Positions 58,689 through 64,000 of a DNA stretch of 64,000 bases are shown here, piece by piece. The stretch spans positions 2,941,547 to 3,005,546 of the forward strand of contig QRDG01000527.1 in NCBI GenBank assembly GCA_012064385.1, given 5' to 3'. The translations under genes were made by a program, and so were the position numbers. The notes beneath the pieces are model-generated. The model was not told where the DNA came from, made no database searches, and was given only the letters and a program-made list of their open reading frames with translations. The first letter of the stretch is position 1. Every line of letters starts with the position of its first letter. Source of the DNA: Puccinellia tenuiflora. Taxonomy: Eukaryota > Streptophyta > Magnoliopsida > Poales > Poaceae.

Positions 58689-60167
58689 TTGGCACAGCAG
58701 GCATCAGGCTATCATGTCAGTAGAGGAGTATTTTTCACAGCAGAGAAGCCGATGCTAGATGCCGTCAATGACTCGGAAGCTGGAGGAAAAACCGGGTTAT
58801 CTAACTCGGAAGCTGGGGAAAAAACCGGGTCATCTAACTCGGACGATGGAGGGAAAGCCGGGTTATCTAATTCATTTCCGGAGGAATTTGGTGGAACCCG
58901 GTTAGCTGATTGGAGGACACCTATTGTTGATTATCTGAAGAATCCGAGTCAGAAAACAGATAGGGCTGTTCGGCGGCTTGCTTCTAAGTATACATTGATA
59001 GATGACGAGTTATATCGCCAAACATCTGATGGTCTTCTTCTTAAATGCCTGGATGAAGATCAATCTCGGGTTGCCATGGGAGAAGTTCATGATGGTTTAT
59101 GCGGGACACATCAGTCGGCTCACAAAATGAAGTGGATGCTCAGACGAGCCGGATTCTATTGGCCGACGATGATTAATGACTGCTTCCAATACTACAAGGG
59201 ATGCGAAGCATGTCAGAGATTCGGAGATATTCAGTTAGTACCGGCTTCACTTCTTAATCTGGTAATAAAGTCGTGGCATTTTCAAGGATGGGCATTGGAT
59301 TTCATTGGTATGATTAACCCGGCTTCATCCAAGGGGCATCGGTTTGTGTTGGTTGCTACTGATTATTTCATCAAGTGGTCTGAAGCAGTACCCCTCCAGA
59401 ATATGACCCACAAAGAGGTAATTCAATTTATCACGGAGCATATTGTTCATAGATTCGGTATCCCGCAAACTCTCACTACAGATCAAGGTACCTCCTTCAT
59501 GGCTAAAGAGGTGAAACAGTTTGCCGAATCACTCGGGATCAAGATGCTCAGTTCATCTCCATATTACGCTCAAGCCAATGCACAAGCCGAGTCAAGCAAC
59601 AAAATTCTGATCAAGTTGATTAAGAAGAAAGTACAGGACTACCCGAGGAGGTGGCATGAGGTACTGTCCGAGGCATTGTGGGCTCACCGGATATCAAGGC
59701 ATGGTAAAACCAAGGTAACTCCCTTCGAGTTAGTTTATGGACAAGAAGCCGTTTTACCGGTAGAAGTAAATCTGGCTGCTTTGAGGTTCGCTAAGCAAAA
59801 CGATTTGTCGGCTGAGGATTATCACAATTTGATAATGGATAACACAGACGGGGTAGCCGACAAACGTATCAAGGCTCTGAAGGACATTGAGAAGGAGAAG
59901 TTGCGGGTAGCAAAAGCTTACAACAAGAGAGTCCGGATCAAGGTTTTTCAAATCGGCGACTTGGTCTAGAAAGTTATATTGCCAATCGGTTCAAAAAGCC
60001 AAAGATTCAGCAAATGGTCAACGAGTTGGGAAGGGCCACTCCGAGTCGTAAGGATTGTACCCGGTAACTCATATCTGGTGGAGACATTGGAGGGCAACAT
60101 ATTGCCTCGAGCTATCAATGGGAAGTATTTGAAGAAATTCCACCCGAGCGTGTGGCAAACTGCATAA
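58689..60167 (+). pseudogene. Gypsy integrase region, element C
   Basis: The zinc-binding HHCC part is clear (GTHQSAHKM and CEACQRFG). Catalytic residues are Asp in ALDFIG, Asp in TTDQGTSF and Glu in AQAESSNK. The C-terminal part has PFELVYGQEAVLPVEV, then a TAG at 59967-59969 (context GDLV-stop-KV, probably a Trp codon once). It ends WEGPLRVV...YLKKFHPS at 60167. A triplicated Gly/Ser-rich stretch with CNSEAG-like repeats (about 58769-58868, unit about 36 bp) precedes the zinc finger. Confidence 0.9.
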
Positions 60168-60268
60168 GCCGCACATATGGCCGATGAGCTTAAGCATTGC
60201 CCTTAGAAAAATCTTCTACATCGGATATTTCTAGTACGCAAGCTCTACTAGAAAGCAGGGGGGGCATG

Positions 60269-61152
60269 TGTTAGCACCCGTTTTTGGCAGGTCCCGGGTT
60301 CAAGTTCACTCAAGAAAATGGAGACCCAGTAGAAGTCAACACGGCGGGAGTTAACCCGGTTTAGTCAGAAACCGGGTCACAGGTTCAAGCTCACTCGGAA
60401 AGAAATGGATGACTCGGAGAGGACCTGGGATGACGACCCGGCAGGAGTTAACTCGGTTGCAGGCAGAACCCGGTTTACTCGGAACCCGGTGCAGGTTAGA
60501 CTCAAAGCTTCCTGAAGATTCCACAAGCTGCACTAGAGATGCCGGACGCGAGGTGATTTAGTGCTTGGAAAGCCCAAAACGGAAGTCGGTGGCGTCAAAA
60601 GGAGTTCGGGATCAACCCGGAAGGACAAAAGGTAACTTTCCAAAAGAAGCCGGAGACGACGCTTGCTGTCCAAATCCAACACGACACCGGCCAGGAATCT
60701 TACTTAGTTTAGAAGTAGAAACCGACCTATGCTATGAGTTGTAATCCTTGTAGAAGTACAATGCTTGTACGGGAAAGTCCAGCCGCCTCGCTATATATAT
60801 GTAGGAGGTGACGGCCGATTGAAATTAAGCAAACAATCGACAATCAATACAAACCCTACTTTTTACCCTCAAACCCTTGTTCTTGCTTCCGTTGTTCGGC
60901 GACTTCGCGAGAATTCGTCGAATATCGACAATCGAGTTGAGAGCGGTCCAATCCGGCTTAACTCAGCCAATCGTCGCCGGCTTCATCCGACGGGGTCCCT
61001 CCTGAGGGCTGGGGTATCTGGTTCTAAAAGAACCAGCTTGCTGTCTTGCGTATCACGCTGCAAGTTGGTCTCCCGCGGGGCGAGTTGCGGACTATCTCCC
61101 CCGGCACCGTGGGTACACGAGGACGTGTTCATGTGACGCGTTTTAATCGCAA
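60269..61152 (+). repeat. 3' LTR of element C
   Basis: 884 bp from TGTTAGCACCCG. A G-rich tract (AGCAGGGGGGGC) at 60255-60265 just before it is the polypurine tract. It contains TATATATATG near 60792 and ends at CGCAA, with the last bases diverged from the 5' copy. Confidence 0.85.
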
Positions 61153-61568
61153 AAATATGATACTTATATCAATAAGAATTTATTAGCATAAGGGTAGCTA
61201 AACTAAACAGAACTTAGAAGTTAAGCGTGCTTGGGTTGGAGCAATTTGAGGATGGGTGACCTAGCGGGAAGTCATCATTTGAGATGGGTTAAAAATTTCA
61301 GAAAAATGGAAAAAATTCAAATATTTAGGTTTTTCCAAAATATTTCATTTTTTGTTTTTTCCAGTTTTTTTAATTTCCAGATTCAAAATTTTCCAAAATA
61401 TTTCTGTGGCGCATGGAGATGGATGCGCCACAGAAATGATCTCTGTGGCGCATCTGGCCACAGAAATATAATTTAGTGGCGACGTATCTGTGGCGCATCC
61501 CTCTTTTTCCAGGATGCGCCACAGAAATCCAAAAAGGTGCGCCACAGATAGCACTTTTCCTAGTAGTG
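61153..61568 (+). mobile_element. CACTA transposon right end with 5S-like insert
   Basis: The terminus TTTTCCTAGTAGTG (61555-61568) is the inverted CACTACTAGGAAAA type. TGTGGCGCATC and its inverse GATGCGCCACA occur about eight times at 61405-61548 as subterminal repeats. The left part is not present; it meets the LTR of element C. To the right it is inside the pol gene of another gypsy element. Confidence 0.8.
61207..61285 (+). ncRNA. 5S rRNA-derived sequence (not a functional 5S gene)
   Basis: About 75 bp matches the middle and 3' part of plant 5S rRNA: AGAACTTAGAAGTTAAGCGT, GCTTGGG, GGATGGGTGACC and GGGAAGTC in the right order and spacing. This covers the internal promoter region. The first 40 bases and the 3' end differ, so it cannot make 5S rRNA. 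It lies inside the CACTA end. Confidence 0.75.
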
Positions 61569-62906
61569 CATTATTCTGCAAGGGATTAAGCCGAGGCTTG
61601 AAACTCCTTTGCATCGAGCAGCCGGTGCTTGGGTTGATGAATTACCGGCCATCTTATGGAGTATACGTACTACCACAAACAGATCGACCGGCTTCACCCC
61701 TTTCTTCCGTGTTTACGGAGAAGAAGCAGTACTGCCAACCGACATGATCCACAATTCGCGTCGAGTCGCTGCCTACGTCGAAGAAGACGCAGAAGAAGCA
61801 CGTCAAGACGGCTTAGATATCCTCGAAGAAGAAAGAGAGTTGGCTCTCCAATGATCCTCCATCTATCAGCAAGATCTGCGTCGCTACCAAAGCCGTAGAG
61901 TGGGGAATCGATCTTTTCGAGAAGACGACTTAGTGCTTCGGCTTGTACAAAGCCGGCAACACAAGTTATCCCCTCCATGGGAAGGACCTTTCATTATCAG
62001 CAAAGCACTGAAAAATGGGTCATACCATCTCCTCGACTTAGGGGATTCAAAGAAAGATCCCAGGAAGAAAGGTCGCAAGAGGAAAAGGCATGTAGATGAC
62101 GACTTAGATGAGACGAAACGTGCGTGGAATATCGCTCTGCTACGTCCCTTTTACACTTAGCAAATTCTATTGTAACCATCTCAATGTGATCATGAAATAA
62201 AAATTGGTTCCTCTCATGTGCAATTCGAGAATCTTTGCCATCCTTTATTTCCCAATAATCTTATTGTTATATACTATTTACCCGAAATTGCCTGTGTTGC
62301 TTGTTGGTAAACTATCTTTAATATTGAATCCGCCTTAAGGTGATGAAAAAACAACGTTTTGCCAAAATAATGTTCTTCTGATAGTTTTTTTGCGCCGGGT
62401 TGCTTCAAAGTGTTTTGGCACCGAAAGGCGGCGCTTGTTCTGGGTCTAAACAAATTGGTCTACGTACCCTGTTACTCAGCAAGTCGTTCCGCAATAGGTT
62501 TGCCGATGCTTAAAGGCTAAGGTGTCAAGGCCAGAAAAAACTGATGGCATAAAAATTGCAAATTTGCAACTGAAAAGCTGACTTAATATACAGCAAAATA
62601 CTTAGTTGTTTTACAAACAGAAATACATAGTGTTTGGATGACTTAACAGCATATATTACATTTTTCAGGGATAGCCGACTCAAAGAGCAAATTATTCTCA
62701 TGCGGTTTTCTCCGCCTCTTCGCCTTCGTCATCAGACTGGACGGGAGTCGGCGGACACGGCACTTCCTTGAAAATGGTGGTGAGGGAGACCATCTTCGCG
62801 ACCTTGCTGGCATAACTGGGAGACGGAATGGAGAATCGCCTTTCGGTCCTTCTCATCCAAAGGAGTGCCGTCCTCTTTCTCAAGAGGAAAGCCGGCCGCG
62901 ACGCGC
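61569..62906 (+). mobile_element. Ty3/gypsy element D, 3' pol and downstream fragment
   Basis: A second gypsy pol 3' end, clearly different from element C. Its left part is cut by the CACTA end and its right part by the LTR at 62907. It comprises an integrase C-terminus, about 530 bp of non-coding sequence and an antisense ORF. Confidence 0.8.
61570..62160 (+). pseudogene. Gypsy integrase C-terminal fragment (element D)
   Basis: One frame reads WVDELPAILWSIRTTTNRST, TPFFRVYGEEAVLP, and later REDDLVLRLVQSRQHKLSPP, WEGPFIISKAL and the ending ALLRPFYT. This is the integrase C-terminus of Tat-like gypsy elements. TGA at 61852-61854 interrupts it. A Lys/Arg-rich insert (RKKGRKRKRHV) lies near the end. 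The catalytic core is missing. Confidence 0.8.
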
Positions 62907-62919
62907 TGATAACCCCCAA
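62698..62919 (-). pseudogene. Antisense ORF C-terminus downstream of gypsy D pol
   Basis: A minus-strand frame ends FKEVPCPPTPVQSDDEGEEA at 62698, with acidic C-terminus. It is cut at 62906 by the following LTR; the residues upstream of that point belong to the LTR. An antisense ORF after pol is known from several Tat-lineage elements. Its function is unknown. Confidence 0.5.
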
Positions 62920-64000
62920 GAGCAGGGGATCACTGTAGCACCTCTCAATGTGGAAGTAGGGTATCGATCCGCAGGAGCAAGAAGGAAAAGTTATCTATTC
63001 CCTACAACTAAAGTGTCAGAAGTTTTAGTTGATTATGCACTAAACAAGTTTAAATAACAAGATGTTTGATTTAATGGATGGAAGTTTTAATGTAACAAAA
63101 CAAGAATGTAAAAGTGTCCCAATCCTCTTCAATGCAAGAGGAGAAGACAAAGGTGTAAACGGTGTTTCAATGCTTGGAAATAAGGCCTAGGGATCATACT
63201 TTCACTAGTGGACACTCTCAACAATAATAATATAATTGAATACATAAATATTTCCTCTTCATTATGCTACTCTGAATTATTCTCTTGTTGGATAACGAAC
63301 ACCAATCCACTGCATAGGGCTATAAAAGCACACCTTAAAGTCGCATTCCACATCTAGGGAACCCCACACTGTCAACTTGAGCTCCCTAAATAGTACTAGA
63401 CAAACACCACAATTTCATAGAGACATCAAACACAAATAATAACTCATGATAAGTATTCCTGTAATCTTTAGCCTAAGAGCCACACATGGTGCGCACACTG
63501 TCAACTTCGCACCATGGGACAAAGGTGACTCCGGAAATTATATTAATAAAACCACTTGAGTAGCGTAATTCATAAGATAATGAAGAGTAACATCTATGGA
63601 TTCAACTAGATTACAAAGCTCATGATCACATAAAGATCACACCATGGGAGAGAGAGATAAACCACATAGCTACCAGCATGAGCCCTCAGCCCCGAGGGAG
63701 ACTACTCCCTCTTCATCATGGAGACGGTGGAGATGTCGTTGGGGGAGATGGAGACCACCCCAGCAGCGCCCCGCCGGAGTTTCCCCCCTCCAATCTGCAG
63801 CTTCAGGTCTTTGTTTCGTGGTTTCTGTGTTTCGGCGGCGCTCCCCTCTGGAAAACGTCGGGGGACTATTTTTATAGTCGGTTTTAGATCAAGACGGAGT
63901 TGTGGGCGAAAAGATCGACGACAACGGAGCCACGAGGGCCAAGATGGTGGGCCCCACACGGCCAAGGAATCTAGCCGCGTGGGCCCCCCTCTTTTGGCCA
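62907..64000 (-). mobile_element. Ty3/gypsy LTR (element E), minus orientation, incomplete
   Basis: It starts TGATAACCCCCAAGAGCAGG and runs off the window. Long stretches (CTTTCACTAGTG, GGGAGAGAGAGATAA, CCACATAGCTAC) match the LTR of the 27-34 kb element in the same order, so the families are related. Nothing internal is visible. Open frames in it are not genes. Confidence 0.75.

Larger units (their letters stand above)
52744..61152 (+). mobile_element. Decayed autonomous Ty3/gypsy element C (Tat-like, two RNase H domains)
   Basis: A partial 5' LTR, gag, protease, reverse transcriptase, RNase H, a second RNase H, integrase and a full 3' LTR follow in order. The pol order PR-RT-RH-INT defines Ty3/gypsy. 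The extra RNase H after the first, with no chromodomain seen, suggests the Tat/Retand lineage. The coding region has at least five in-frame stops and two frameshifts. Confidence 0.9.

Noticed and set aside
61207..61285. Functional 5S rRNA gene
   Set aside because: The 5' third is missing and several conserved positions differ. It is a derived fragment in a transposon.
1..64000. CRISPR arrays, bacterial operons, tRNA genes, viral genomes
   Set aside because: No direct-repeat array with uniform spacers, no cloverleaf I could confirm, and no bacterial gene organisation. The retroelements are LTR and non-LTR types without an envelope gene.

Overview
The window is nuclear DNA from a grass, most likely a large-genome Pooideae species (Triticeae or Poeae). 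The reasons are the families present: a BARE1/Angela/WIS-type copia LTR, several interrelated Ty3/gypsy LTRs of the TGATACGT type, CACTA ends with Triticeae-like termini, Stowaway and Tourist MITEs, and plant genes with GT-AG introns. A single N at 51050 shows it is assembled draft sequence. I see no prokaryotic feature, CRISPR array or viral genome. Family names below come from memory of such elements, without a database search.

Layout. 1-3083: 3' part of a CACTA transposon with a broken Ulp1-protease gene. 4080-5165: degenerate minisatellite. 5745-6740: unrecognised GC-rich segment. 6825-10125: a LINE fragment next to a Helitron Rep fragment, split by a BARE1/Angela-type solo LTR with a clean 5-bp target duplication. 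11021-15615: a ten-exon GH5 glycosidase gene with a fascin-like domain and a PIF/Harbinger element in its last intron. 16932-21793: a complete, young Ty1/copia element broken by one nonsense codon. 21906-24330: a possible non-autonomous DNA transposon and a partial gypsy LTR. 24863-26101: an intronless ATL-type RING-H2 ubiquitin ligase gene. 27209-34159: a Stowaway MITE split by a non-autonomous gypsy element with two LTRs. 35.7-38.9 kb: a Tourist MITE and relics of an LRR receptor kinase and an Alfin-like gene. 41.2-44.4 kb: MITEs. 44862-46194: a 2-oxoglutarate/Fe(II) dioxygenase gene with local frame scrambling. 48.6-62.9 kb: nested retroelements, comprising a LINE endonuclease fragment, two gypsy 5' ends facing each other across the N, a decayed autonomous gypsy element with two RNase H domains, a CACTA end carrying a 5S rRNA-like stretch, and a second gypsy pol 3' end. 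62907-64000: an incomplete gypsy LTR.

The plausible host genes are the GH5 glycosidase, the ATL ligase and the dioxygenase. They are unrelated and widely spaced, and they sit as islands in nested transposons. The transposons can be ordered in time from their nesting. I found no convincing new multi-gene system. The most informative items are the nested insertion history, the dioxygenase reading-frame pattern, the 5S-like sequence beside a CACTA end, an antisense ORF downstream of a gypsy pol, and the probable assembly join at the N.
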